The notes under the pieces are model-generated. The model ran no database searches. It saw only the letters and a list, made by a program, of their open reading frames with translations, and was not told the origin of the DNA. Position numbers and translations under genes: made by a program. A stretch of DNA of 64,000 nucleotides from Dehalococcoidia bacterium (GTDB lineage: Bacteria > Chloroflexota > Dehalococcoidia > DSTF01 > JACRBR01): positions 70,773-134,772 of the forward strand of contig JBBDXD010000019.1 in NCBI GenBank assembly GCA_040902535.1, given 5' to 3'. This document shows, in pieces, positions 24,568 through 32,875 of this stretch (positions are counted from its first letter, which is position 1; each line of letters begins with the position of its first letter).

Positions 24568-25419
24568 ATGGGCAAGCTCGAAGGTAAGGTCGTGGTCGTC
24601 ACGGGCGCGAGCCGCGGTATCGGCGCGGAGATCGCGCGCGTCTTCGCCGGCGAGGGCGGCAGGGTCGTCTGCGCCGCGCGCACCCTGCGCGAAGGCGAGC
24701 ACCAGTACGAAGGCTCGCTGGAGACAACCGTGAACGACATCAAGAAGGCGGGCGGCGAAGCAACGGCCGTCGCGGCGAACATCTCCGAACCGGAGGAGTG
24801 CGAAAGGCTGGTCGCGGCCGCGCGCGATGCCTACGGCCCCGTCGACGTGATGGTGAACAACGCCGCGCTCACGTATTTCGTGCCGGTGAAGGACTACCCG
24901 ATCAACCGCTGGATGCGCTCGTGGGCGGTCAACTTCCACGCGCCGTTCGTGCTGAGCCAGCTCGTGCTGCAGGACATGGTGCCGCGCAAGAGCGGCGCGA
25001 TCGTGAACATCTCATCGTCGGCGGCGATCGGGCCCGGGCGCGGGCCGTATTCCGGCCAGGCGCTGCTGTATCGCGGCTCGGTCTGCTACGGCGCGGAGAA
25101 GGCGGCGCTCGAGCGCTTTAGCCAGGGGCTGGCCGCGGAGGTGTACCAGGACGGCGTATCGGTGACGTGCTTCTCGCCGTCGCAGGTCGTGCCGACGCCG
25201 GGGACGGTACACCACAAGCTCGTCAGCGGCCTCGACGACCCGCGCGGCGAGCCGCCGGAGATCATGGCGAAGGCGGCGTTGCTGCTGGCGACGGAACCGC
25301 TCGACAAGGTCACCGGACGCGTGACGTACAGCCAGCAGATATTGAAGGAGTTCCGCTGGATCGAGGAAGGGCGCGGCGTCGGCATCGATGCGCCGGGCAC
25401 GGGGTACAGCCAGATCTAG
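24568..25419 (+). CDS. Short-chain dehydrogenase/reductase
   Basis: 283 aa. Rossmann motif VVVTGASRGIGAEIA, NNAAL, NISSSAA with the catalytic Ser and CYGAEKAALERF with Tyr-x3-Lys. A longer than usual segment between the first Gly-rich motif and NNAA (LREGEHQYEGSLETT) is seen in some lipid/steroid SDRs. GTGAAGGAGG precedes the ATG. Substrate unknown. Confidence 0.9.
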   Translation: MGKLEGKVVVVTGASRGIGAEIARVFAGEGGRVVCAARTLREGEHQYEGSLETTVNDIKKAGGEATAVAANISEPEECERLVAAARDAYGPVDVMVNNAALTYFVPVKDYPINRWMRSWAVNFHAPFVLSQLVLQDMVPRKSGAIVNISSSAAIGPGRGPYSGQALLYRGSVCYGAEKAALERFSQGLAAEVYQDGVSVTCFSPSQVVPTPGTVHHKLVSGLDDPRGEPPEIMAKAALLLATEPLDKVTGRVTYSQQILKEFRWIEEGRGVGIDAPGTGYSQI

Positions 25420-25587
25420 CTATCACCGACTGCTGCGGCGTGCGTTCTTGGCGGCGTTCTCCTTTCGCGTTCAATGCGGGATCGGACGAGTTGCAACGTC
25501 TCCTCCACGGCTAGCGTCCCCACGCGCCCGTTGGCACAAGCCGGTGCTCCTACACTGAGTAGCAAGATCAGTCTCGGGAGGAAAGCT

Positions 25588-26121
25588 ATGCACAGGAGAT
25601 TCCGGTTCATCGCGGCCGTCGCGATGTTGGTCCTGGCGTCCGCGTTCGGGGCGGCATGCGGCGGCGACGACGATGACGATGGCGGGCCGATCGCTGAACT
25701 GACCGAACAGGCAGGCGACGGCGGCGTCGAAGCGACGAGCGAAGCGACGGAATCGGCGGCCGAAGATACGCCGGCGGGCGCCATCGAAACGCCAGCGGAC
25801 GGTGCGGTCACGCCCGGGGCTGGCGGAGGCGCCGGAGCGGCCGAAGTCGAGATAGCGGCGGAGAACGCCGATGATTTCACGGAAAGCGAGCTGACGGCGC
25901 CGGCGGGCAGCGTGACCATCGTCTTCGAGAACCGCGATGACGGCGTCACGCACAACTTCGCGTTGTACGACTCGGAGGATGCGCCGGAGGACCCGATCGA
26001 CGCGACGGAACTGGTGGCGGGTCCGGCCACGAGTGAGATCATGGTCGACCTCGAGCCGGGGGTGTCCTACTACAACTGCCAGGTGCATCCGCCCATGGAA
26101 GGGACGTTGACCGTCGAATAG
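25588..26121 (+). CDS. Cupredoxin (plastocyanin/azurin-like) lipoprotein
   Basis: 177 aa. Signal peptide followed by a lipobox ending in AAC (SAFGAACGGD), so the mature protein should be lipid-anchored outside the membrane. A low-complexity Ala/Glu/Thr linker of about 60 residues precedes a blue-copper domain whose ligands are visible: His in VTHNFAL, then Cys, His and Met in NCQVHPPMEG. It is probably a periplasmic or surface electron carrier. CGGGAGGAAAGCT precedes ATG 25588. Confidence 0.9.
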   Translation: MHRRFRFIAAVAMLVLASAFGAACGGDDDDDGGPIAELTEQAGDGGVEATSEATESAAEDTPAGAIETPADGAVTPGAGGGAGAAEVEIAAENADDFTESELTAPAGSVTIVFENRDDGVTHNFALYDSEDAPEDPIDATELVAGPATSEIMVDLEPGVSYYNCQVHPPMEGTLTVE

Positions 26122-26194
26122 CGGGAGCGCGCCTGTACCCGAGAGGAACGGTCTCTGGAGGGACGAGCCTCTGGCGTCGCCCCTTCGGCTTGCC

Positions 26195-27037
26195 TCACGA
26201 AACAGTTGCAGGCAGCAAGGACGGAGGCACCTGCAAGTCGCCGTTGCGGTCGTAGAGTTCGCCGATCGCGTCGAAGTCCCCGCCGCTGATCACAGCGCTT
26301 ACCGCGTCGAGCATCTCGTCGTAGGCGGCGTCCGTCTCGCCGCGGTAAGCGGCTTCCATGCGGCCCCAGGTGTCCCACGGCAGCATTTCGTGTTGGTTGA
26401 GCGCGGCGAGGTCGAACAGCACGCTCCCGCGGACCTCGCCGATGCCCCAATTGACGCCGCCCATGTTGCACCGGTCCGGGTCGAGTTCACCGCGGCGGCA
26501 TCGCTGCCAGGCTTCGCCTCCCGACCAATACATGCTCCCAGCCAGAGACTCCGACGTCGCGTCCGGGTCACGAGTCTTTGCCCAGGCGTCGCCCCACTGC
26601 GGATCGACTCTGACCCATCGCTCTTCTGACGGGCGCCAGTACTCGATGATCCAGTGGTCCGCCCACGTGTTCGGCTCGAAATATCCGGCAAAGCCGGCGC
26701 GCACGCGGGCGGGCATCCGCTGGCGACGCAACAGCGCGCAGGTGAGCGTCGCGAAATGACGGCAGTTGCCGACGAAGCGCTTGTGCGGCGGACGCGGCTC
26801 CACGAGCGGGGACGGATCGAGCTGCTGGATGCGCTCGACCATCGATGCGGCGGGCCGGATCTGCGGGTCCGTTCGGTCCTCCGGCGCGGGCAGGGCGGCG
26901 ACGACCAGGCGGCGGACGACCTTCATGAGTTCATCCGGCGCCTCGGGCAGGCCATCGAAAGCGTCTCGCGCGCACCGCGATAATTCCGTCATCGGACCCG
27001 GCGTCGCGTAGTATTCCAACTCGCGGTTGTTCTGCAT
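26195..27037 (-). CDS. Transglutaminase-like cysteine protease-fold protein
   Basis: 280 aa. The triad is visible as Cys in VGNCRHFATL, His in WADHWIIEYW and Asp in RVDPQWGDA. The context CRHFATL-x-CALLRRQ is typical of bacterial transglutaminase-core proteins that act as proteases or amidases. No signal peptide. AAAGGAACTCGAGCG precedes the ATG. It shares a divergent or adjacent region with tRNA-Leu. Confidence 0.85.
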   Translation of the reverse strand: MQNNRELEYYATPGPMTELSRCARDAFDGLPEAPDELMKVVRRLVVAALPAPEDRTDPQIRPAASMVERIQQLDPSPLVEPRPPHKRFVGNCRHFATLTCALLRRQRMPARVRAGFAGYFEPNTWADHWIIEYWRPSEERWVRVDPQWGDAWAKTRDPDATSESLAGSMYWSGGEAWQRCRRGELDPDRCNMGGVNWGIGEVRGSVLFDLAALNQHEMLPWDTWGRMEAAYRGETDAAYDEMLDAVSAVISGGDFDAIGELYDRNGDLQVPPSLLPATVS

Positions 27038-27135
27038 CGCTCGAGTTCCTTTCGGGACGAGCTGTGGGAGTGCGCTTGCTGGCGTCGTTGTGCCCGCGGG
27101 CGATGACAGTGCGATAGCCAGGTTACCCCGCTACG

Positions 27136-27222
<87 letters not shown>

Positions 27223-27269
27223 CGGGGCATCATGAGGATCATACCAACTGAAGCCGGGGCGGCTTGGGG

Positions 27270-27467
27270 TCAGTCCGGCCAGAAGATGATCGTGCCGGCG
27301 ATAGCGGCGATCGTCGCGACGAGCAGCAACGCGACCATCCACATCGCGAAGCTGCCGTAGCGCCCGCGCTCTTCCTCGAAACGCTCGACATCCGGACTCG
27401 GGCGGCCATCATCATCATCATCGGGCCGTCTGCGTTCCGTCCGCATGTATCGTTGTCGTCGGCTCAT
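27270..27467 (-). CDS. Small single-span membrane protein, 65 aa
   Basis: A basic then acidic N-terminus (SRRQRYMRTERRR followed by five Asp) precedes a helix MWMVALLLVATIAAIAGTII. ATG 27467 is preceded by GAGGGAAGCC and is preferred to the longer frame. Unrecognised family; probably cytoplasmic N-terminus with a C-terminal anchor. Confidence 0.6.
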   Translation of the reverse strand: MSRRQRYMRTERRRPDDDDDGRPSPDVERFEEERGRYGSFAMWMVALLLVATIAAIAGTIIFWPD

Positions 27468-27670
27468 GGCTTCCCTCACGCACGATGCTGCACGTACATA
27501 CGCAGTCTCACAGCCGCCGCCTGCCCGCTGAGTCAACGCGCGTATCGCGCGGATCGCAAGATTGTGCCATCGCGCGGGAGAGCGTTTGCCGCCGGTTCGT
27601 AAGCATGGGCGGGAGTGCGATGCTGAATCGCAAGGGAGCGTCGGCGATGATGCCAGAAGGAGGATGCTCG

Positions 27671-28252
27671 ATGCCTCATGACACGCGCAGGCGAGAGACC
27701 ATAGAAGCGCACACGGAACCGCCCACCGGCACGCGTGGCGGAGTCGATGACAGCGCGCTCGACTTCGAGGCGTACGACTACGTGATGCGCCACGCCGATC
27801 CGGAGTTGCTGCCGGAAGAGGAGCGATCCGTCGAGCGAGGAGCGGTGGGGCGGGCCGCCGAAGCGTTCACGCGGACGGAAGAGCCGGTCGCGCTCGCGCA
27901 GGGGATCTTCTTCATCGCGACGGGCGTGTGGCCGCTCGTCCACATGCAGTCGTTCGAGGCGGTCGCCGGGCCGAAGACCGACCGCTGGCTCGTGAAGACG
28001 GTGGGCGCTCTCGTGACGATCGCCGGCGCCGCGATCGCATCGGCGGGGCTGCGGCGCAGGATCACGCCGCAGACGCGCGTGCTTGCGCTGGCGAGCGCGC
28101 TCGCCCTGGCGACGATCGACGTGGTGTATGCACGAAGGAAGCGGATCTCGCGCGTCTACTTGCTGGACGCCGTCGCTCAGGCGGGACTCGTGGTTACGTG
28201 GCTGACGGCGATCTCGCGGCAACCCGACGAGCGCAGCGCCGTCGCGGCATAG
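27671..28252 (+). CDS. Uncharacterised membrane protein, about 193 aa
   Basis: Hydrophilic N-terminal 70 residues, then about four membrane helices. IFFIATGVWPLVHMQSFEAVAGPKTDRWLVKTVG is recognisable from small uncharacterised bacterial membrane proteins. GAAGGAGGATGCTCG precedes ATG 27671, so the far-upstream in-frame starts are rejected. Function unknown. Confidence 0.7.
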   Translation: MPHDTRRRETIEAHTEPPTGTRGGVDDSALDFEAYDYVMRHADPELLPEEERSVERGAVGRAAEAFTRTEEPVALAQGIFFIATGVWPLVHMQSFEAVAGPKTDRWLVKTVGALVTIAGAAIASAGLRRRITPQTRVLALASALALATIDVVYARRKRISRVYLLDAVAQAGLVVTWLTAISRQPDERSAVAA

Positions 28253-28266
28253 CGGGCGAACTGCGA

Positions 28267-28272
28267 TACCAT
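28267..28272 (+). promoter_or_regulatory. -10 box TACCAT of a leaderless promoter (ATG 28279)
   Basis: TACCAT stands six bases before ATG 28279; no Shine-Dalgarno is present. Confidence 0.4.
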
Positions 28273-28278
28273 GGACGC

Positions 28279-28671
28279 ATGACCGCCACCGTCGTGATCG
28301 CCGTGTCGGACCTGCTCTTCCAAACGCGGATCGAGGGAGCGGTGGCCGCCATGGGACTGACGCCGCTGATCGCCGATACGGCTCAGCGGCTGGATGCTGC
28401 GCTCGAGTCACGAGTGCTGGCTGCTGTCTTCGACGTACACGAGGCGGCGTTTGCGCCAAACGAGGCGATCGCCCGCGCGAGCGCGGCGGGCACGCGCGTG
28501 CTGGCGTTTGGGCGCCATACGTCGCCGAAGGATCTGCGCGCCGCTCGAGTCGCCGGCGCCGAGATCGTCGTGCCGCGGTCGGAGCTGGTCGATCGCCTGC
28601 CGGAGTTGCTGCGGCGGTTGCTGCCCGAGGACGACGCCGACATCGTCGAGGCGGATTCAGCTTCGTTGTAG
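28279..28671 (+). CDS. Receiver-like alpha/beta protein, 130 aa
   Basis: Alternating beta strands and helices (TVVIAVSDLLFQTRI, AAVFDVHE, RVLAFGRHTS, AGAEIVVPRSELV) match a CheY-like or flavodoxin-like fold. The second strand keeps an Asp (VFDVHE), but the usual acidic cluster after strand 1 and the Lys after strand 5 are not clear, so phosphorylation is doubtful. No output domain. Located just upstream of gatB. Confidence 0.5.
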   Translation: MTATVVIAVSDLLFQTRIEGAVAAMGLTPLIADTAQRLDAALESRVLAAVFDVHEAAFAPNEAIARASAAGTRVLAFGRHTSPKDLRAARVAGAEIVVPRSELVDRLPELLRRLLPEDDADIVEADSASL

Positions 28672-28688
28672 CGCGATCCGGGCGCTGT

Positions 28689-28694
28689 TATAGT
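28689..28694 (+). promoter_or_regulatory. -10 box TATAGT upstream of gatB
   Basis: TGTTATAGT is a good -10 with the start expected near 28701, about 16 bases before ATG 28717. Confidence 0.5.
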
Positions 28695-28716
28695 GCGGAC
28701 GGGCACCCGGCTGAAC

Positions 28717-30207
28717 ATGACCACAATTTCAGGTACGACCTACGAGACGATCATCGGTCTGGAAGTACACGTGCAGCTTCTGACCGAACGGAAGATGTTT
28801 TGCGACTGCAACGCGTCGTATGCCGACGCGCCGCCGAATACGCACGTCTGCCAGGTCTGCATGGCGCTCCCGGGCGTGCTGCCCGTCACGAACGCGAAGG
28901 CCGTCGAGTACACGGTGATGACGGGGCTGGCGCTGAACTGCGAGATCCCCGATTTCGCGAAGTTTGACCGCAAGAATTATCCCTATCCCGACCTCCTGAA
29001 GGGCTACCAGATCTCGCAGTTCGACCTTCCGCTCACCCGGGATGGCTGGCTGGAGATCGAGGTGGAGGGCGAGCCGCCGAAGCGCGTCGGGATCACGCGC
29101 TGCCACCTGGAAGAAGACACGGCACGGCTGACGCACCGCACGGACCAGACCGGCGAAGGCTACACGCTCATCGATATGAACCGCGCCGGTGTGCCGCTGA
29201 TGGAGATCGTCGGAGAGCCGGACCTGCGTTCGGCGGAGGAGGCGAGCGCATATCTCAAGAAGCTGCGCCAGATCCTGCGCTACATCGGCGTGAGCAAGGC
29301 GAACATGGAAGAAGGCAACTTCCGTTGCGACGCGAACGTATCACTGCGGCCCGGCGGCGCGCGCGCGTACGGCGCCAAGGTCGAAGTGAAGAACATGAAC
29401 AGCTTTCGCGCGGTGTACAACGCGCTGCGCTTCGAGGTCGAACGCCAGACGAAAGCGCTCGACGCCGGTGAGCGCATCCCGCAGGAAACGCGCGGTTGGG
29501 TCGACGTTGATGCCGTGACGGTGTCGCAACGCTCGAAAGAAGAAGCCCACGACTATCGCTACTTTCCGGAGCCGGACCTGCCGCCGATCACGCTGACGCC
29601 GGCACAGGTCGACGAGATTCGCGCGCGCCTGCCGGAACTGCCGGATGCAAAGATGCACCGCTTCGAGGCGCGGTACGGGCTGGCGCGGTACGAGTCTTCG
29701 CTGCTGACGGAGACCGCCGGGCGTGCTGATTACTACGAGCGTGTGATTGCCGCCGCCGGTGATCTGGACGATGCAGCGCGAACGCACATCGCGAAGAAGG
29801 CGGCGAACTGGATACTCGGCGACTTCGCGCGGTTGCTGAATGCGGCGGGACTGGACATCGTCGATGCGCGCATCTCGCCGGCCGATCTGTATGCTATGAT
29901 CGCGCTCGTCGAAGAGGGGACGATCACCGGTAACACGGCGAAGTCTGTGTTCGAGGAGATGTTCCGGAGCGGCAAGGCGCCCGCGACGATCGTCAAGGAC
30001 CTGGGCGTCGAACAAATGAGCGGCGAAGACGAGATCGCCGCCATCGTCGGGAAAGTGATCGCTGCCAATCCCAAGCCCGTGGAGGATTACCGGGCGGGTA
30101 AGCAGGAAGCCATCAAGTTCCTCGTCGGGCAGGCGATGCGGGAGACGCGGGGACGCGCCAATCCGGAGACCCTGACCGGCATCCTGAAGGCGAAGCTGGA
30201 AGCATAG
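28717..30207 (+). CDS. gatB: Aspartyl/glutamyl-tRNA amidotransferase subunit B
   Basis: Converts Glu-tRNA(Gln) or Asp-tRNA(Asn) to the amide form together with GatA and GatC, which are not in this window. 496 aa, full length. Diagnostic parts: ETIIGLEVHVQLLT, FCDCNASY with CQVCMALPG (zinc Cys residues), KNYPYPDLLKGYQISQFD, the MEEGNFRCDANVSLRP loop, EVKNMNSFRA, and the C-terminal YqeY-like tail. ATG 28717 is used because the longer GTG start at 28693 lies in the -10 box. Confidence 0.96.
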   Translation: MTTISGTTYETIIGLEVHVQLLTERKMFCDCNASYADAPPNTHVCQVCMALPGVLPVTNAKAVEYTVMTGLALNCEIPDFAKFDRKNYPYPDLLKGYQISQFDLPLTRDGWLEIEVEGEPPKRVGITRCHLEEDTARLTHRTDQTGEGYTLIDMNRAGVPLMEIVGEPDLRSAEEASAYLKKLRQILRYIGVSKANMEEGNFRCDANVSLRPGGARAYGAKVEVKNMNSFRAVYNALRFEVERQTKALDAGERIPQETRGWVDVDAVTVSQRSKEEAHDYRYFPEPDLPPITLTPAQVDEIRARLPELPDAKMHRFEARYGLARYESSLLTETAGRADYYERVIAAAGDLDDAARTHIAKKAANWILGDFARLLNAAGLDIVDARISPADLYAMIALVEEGTITGNTAKSVFEEMFRSGKAPATIVKDLGVEQMSGEDEIAAIVGKVIAANPKPVEDYRAGKQEAIKFLVGQAMRETRGRANPETLTGILKAKLEA

Positions 30208-30268
30208 GCCTCAGAATTGATCAACAGACTGCTCGGATCAGCGTACGCATGATAAACTGGCGGCCAGC

Positions 30269-31621
30269 ATGCGTACCCTGATCAAAGATCCGAGCTTCAT
30301 CAAGTGGTTCTATTTCGGCATGCACATCAAGCGGTGGCTGCTGTTGCTGCTGCTTGGTGTGGCGATCATGGGCCTCGGCATCGGTTATTTCCTGCGGGAA
30401 GTCTACGTCTCCTACACCTTCCCGGGCTTCGTCTATTACCTGACGCTGCAGTTCTTCCCTCGCTGGGTACGTGGCTCGATCTTCGTGACGGCGAGCCTGG
30501 GACTGATCGGGTTCTCCGTCTGGAAGCTCAATCAGTCGTTGCTCTCGGCATTCATCAAGCCTGAGCGGAACGAGAGCATCGTCGACATCATCTACAACCA
30601 CCGCTATCTGAGGCGCGGGCCGAAGATCGTCGCGATCGGCGGCGGCACCGGCCTCTCGACGCTGTTGCGCGGCCTCAAGGAGTACACCGGCAATATCACC
30701 GCCATCGTGTCGATCGCCGACGATGGCGGCAGTTCGGGGCGCCTGCAGCGCGAGTTGGGTGTGCTCCCGCCGGGGGACATCCGCAAGAACATCGCCGCGC
30801 TCGCCGATGCTGAGCCTCTTATGTCACGTCTGTTCGAGTACCGCTTCAAGGAAGGCGAGGGGCTCGAGGGCCATAGTTTCGGCAACCTGTTCATCGTCGC
30901 GATGACGGAGGTTGCCGGCAACTTCGAAGAGGCCGTGCGCGAAACGAGCCGCGTGCTCGCCGTCCGCGGGCAGATTCTGCCTGCCACGCTCTCCGCGCTG
31001 ACGATCTGCGCGCGTACGGACCGCGGTGAGATCGTGCGCGGCGAGTCGGCGATCACGGAGCACGGCCACGTGAAGGAGATCTTCCTCGACCCGCCGACGG
31101 TGCAGGCGAATCCAGATGCGATCCGCGCGATCCTCCAGGCCGATCTGATCGTGGTAGGACCGGGCAGCCTTCTCACCAGCGTGCTGCCCAACGTCATGGT
31201 CGAAGGTATCCGTCGCGCGATGGAAGTCTCGGCGGCGCTCAAGGTGTACGTCTGCAATGTCGCGACGCAACACGGCGAGACAGACGCATTCAAGGTCAGC
31301 GACCACTTCAACACGCTCAAGGGGCACCTCAAGGGCAGCGCGCCGTTCGATTTCGTGCTCGCCAACAGCAACACCGATGGCATATTGCCGGAAGAGTGGC
31401 ACTCGGAGCCGGTCATTATCGACAGCTCGACGCTCGATGGCGCGCGCGTCATCCGGGGCGACGTGATTGCCGAAGAGAACCGCTACCGGCACGACTCAAA
31501 GAAGCTTGCCGACGCGCTGGTGCGACTCTACTACGAGCGCAACCAGGTGACCGAATCCGATGCACCCGCCCTGCCGGAGCCGGCCGAAGCCGAGGAGCCA
31601 CAGAAGGCCGGCGTCGGATAG
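30269..31621 (+). CDS. YvcK/CofD-family protein with N-terminal membrane anchor
   Basis: 450 aa. Two N-terminal membrane helices (WLLLLLLGVAIMGLGIGYFL and FVTASLGLIGFSVW) precede the YvcK core: KIVAIGGGTGLSTLLRGLK, SIADDGGSSGRL, LPPGDIRKNIAALA, EGHSFGNL and VVGPGSLLTSVLPN. YvcK proteins bind UDP-sugars and control carbon flux and cell-wall synthesis; CofD relatives make coenzyme F420. The membrane-anchored form is common in Chloroflexota-like genomes. ATG 30269 lies 61 bases after gatB. Confidence 0.9.
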   Translation: MRTLIKDPSFIKWFYFGMHIKRWLLLLLLGVAIMGLGIGYFLREVYVSYTFPGFVYYLTLQFFPRWVRGSIFVTASLGLIGFSVWKLNQSLLSAFIKPERNESIVDIIYNHRYLRRGPKIVAIGGGTGLSTLLRGLKEYTGNITAIVSIADDGGSSGRLQRELGVLPPGDIRKNIAALADAEPLMSRLFEYRFKEGEGLEGHSFGNLFIVAMTEVAGNFEEAVRETSRVLAVRGQILPATLSALTICARTDRGEIVRGESAITEHGHVKEIFLDPPTVQANPDAIRAILQADLIVVGPGSLLTSVLPNVMVEGIRRAMEVSAALKVYVCNVATQHGETDAFKVSDHFNTLKGHLKGSAPFDFVLANSNTDGILPEEWHSEPVIIDSSTLDGARVIRGDVIAEENRYRHDSKKLADALVRLYYERNQVTESDAPALPEPAEAEEPQKAGVG

Positions 31622-31679
31622 CGGCGAACCCCGCACGGCAGCACGCCTGGCACCGCAGCGGATATCGGGAGCGCGTCTG

Positions 31680-32360
31680 CTAGCCGGGCGTCGACAGCCG
31701 CTTGAGCCCGGCGACAGCGACATCGACGAGTTGATTCGGTAACTTCCACTCGCCCGGCGACCAGCGCGGAAATGCGCGCAGCGCGTCGAAGTCGATCGTG
31801 TACGTGTTGCGCCGTCCCTGCTTGTTACGTGTGACGACGCCGGCGGCCTCGAGCTGGTTCAGGATCGCGACGACGGCGCGTTCCGTGACGCCGATGCTCA
31901 CTGCAAGCTCGCGCACCGTGCTCTGCGGATCCATCGCGATCGCGAGGAGAAGCAGAGCGTGGTTCGTGAAGAATCCCCACGTACCGATACGCGGCTCGAG
32001 GGCGCCGGTATCCGGCGCGGCACCGTTGCCAGCCGCTCTTTCGCCGCCGTGGTAGTTGGAAATCGAGAGCAAGGTCTGGATCAACCCGTCCACGAAGACG
32101 CGCGGCGTGACAAGCACGGTGCCCTCGCGCCGATACGCCGCAAGGACATCGAAGTTGACGGAGTAGGTGTTGCGGCGCCCGTCGCGATGGCGCACGACGA
32201 TGCCTTCGTCGCTGAGTTGACGCAGGATGGCCAGGGTCGCGCGCTCGGTGACGCCGACACCGGTCGAGATCTCGCGCACCGTTGAGTCGTTATGGCGCAC
32301 GACGTAGATCATGATCAGGGCGTGGTTCGTCAGGAATCCCCAGGTTGGCGTCTGCGTCAT
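31680..32360 (-). CDS. Tandem winged-helix transcriptional regulator (two MarR-like wHTH domains)
   Basis: 226 aa made of two homologous halves: residues about 5-85 (TWGFLTNHALIMIYV, VREISTGVGVTERATLAIL, GRRNTYSVNFDVLAAYRRE) and about 130-205 (TWGFFTNHALLLLAI, VRELAVSIGVTERAVVAIL, GRRNTYTIDFDALRAFPRW). Single-domain relatives are common in actinobacteria, while an intact fusion of two is unusual and could bind DNA as an intramolecular dimer. ATG 32360 follows GGAGGTCCGC. A GGAAATTCC palindrome lies 40 bases upstream, and a consensus plus-strand promoter for a probable ncRNA lies next to it. Confidence 0.85.
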   Translation of the reverse strand: MTQTPTWGFLTNHALIMIYVVRHNDSTVREISTGVGVTERATLAILRQLSDEGIVVRHRDGRRNTYSVNFDVLAAYRREGTVLVTPRVFVDGLIQTLLSISNYHGGERAAGNGAAPDTGALEPRIGTWGFFTNHALLLLAIAMDPQSTVRELAVSIGVTERAVVAILNQLEAAGVVTRNKQGRRNTYTIDFDALRAFPRWSPGEWKLPNQLVDVAVAGLKRLSTPG

Positions 32361-32399
32361 GCGGACCTCCGAGCTGCCGCGTGCGGGCGACAAATTTTT

Positions 32400-32408
32400 G
32401 GAAATTCC
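32400..32408. promoter_or_regulatory. Candidate operator palindrome GGAAATTCC
   Basis: A perfect 9-base palindrome in an AT-rich patch between the start of the tandem wHTH gene and the facing promoter at 32422. It is well placed for autoregulation and for control of the divergent transcript. Confidence 0.4.
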
Positions 32409-32421
32409 TCCTCCGGGGGTA

Positions 32422-32449
32422 TTGACAGAGGGATTTCGCGAATTAAAAT
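32422..32449 (+). promoter_or_regulatory. Strong sigma-70-type promoter TTGACA-N16-TAAAAT
   Basis: TTGACA at 32422-32427, 16-base spacer, TAAAAT at 32444-32449. It is the best consensus promoter noticed in the window. It points into a 400-base region without a gene, so its product is probably a non-coding RNA starting near 32456. Confidence 0.75.
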
Positions 32450-32455
32450 ACATGC

Positions 32456-32850
32456 AACGTCAATCAGGCTTCCCAGTTCATGTGCTGGATTTCACGAAGT
32501 GGTTCACTTGTTATGCCAATCAGTTCTTGCACATCATGCATCACCGTTCATGGATTTTCAAGCGCTGAGACCGGCATAACGTTGCGAATATCGAAGATTC
32601 TGGCCGCCAGCATCGGGTGCGGGGGACATGGAGGATGTGCAGCGGCGGACCCACACGCGGAGGGTCCCGGGAGGTAGCCGTCGCAGAGACTTGCCGGACG
32701 CCTTGGCAGCAATCAGGCGGGGGAAGCCGGCAAGTGACAGACGACTACCGGGGCGGTTTGGCCGGCCGCCCTTCCCTGTAGACACCAGGTGGGTCGGACC
32801 AACGGAAGAACGTGAAGAAACCGGTATCAGGAGGACCGGTTTCTTCTCGT
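32456..32850 (+). ncRNA. Candidate structured non-coding RNA
   Basis: Bounded by the TTGACA/TAAAAT promoter and a 12-bp terminator stem. Internal pairings: GGACCC (32647-32652) with GGGTCC (32662-32667); GGTAG (32673-32677) with CTACC (32745-32749), TCG (32681-32683) with CGA (32742-32744), CTTGCCGG (32690-32697) with CCGGCAAG (32727-32734), and CGCC (32699-32702) with GGCG (32716-32719), all nested in one long arm; GGGCGG (32751-32756) with CCGCCC (32766-32771). No signature of RNase P, tmRNA or SRP RNA was found. The folded core is 32640-32775; the 5' 180 bases look less structured. It is antisense to nothing and lies between two minus-strand genes. Confidence 0.6.
32814..32846. terminator. 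Strong 12-bp hairpin terminator between the ncRNA and folD
   Basis: GAAGAAACCGGT pairs perfectly with ACCGGTTTCTTC around ATCAGGAGG, followed on the plus strand by TCGTTTTC and on the minus strand by ACGTTCTTCC. It can end both the plus-strand RNA and the folD message. Confidence 0.8.
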
Positions 32851-32875
32851 TTTCGCGGCGCCGCGTCCTGAACCG

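Noticed and set aside
32452-32568. 38-aa ORF downstream of the strong promoter
   Set aside because: Its ATG lies upstream of the expected transcription start and there is no ribosome site.
32456-32850. RNase P, tmRNA or SRP RNA
   Set aside because: No GAGGAAAGTCC-type P4, no TTCGA-containing tRNA-like end, and no GGAAG-x-AGCAG helix 8 motif on either strand.
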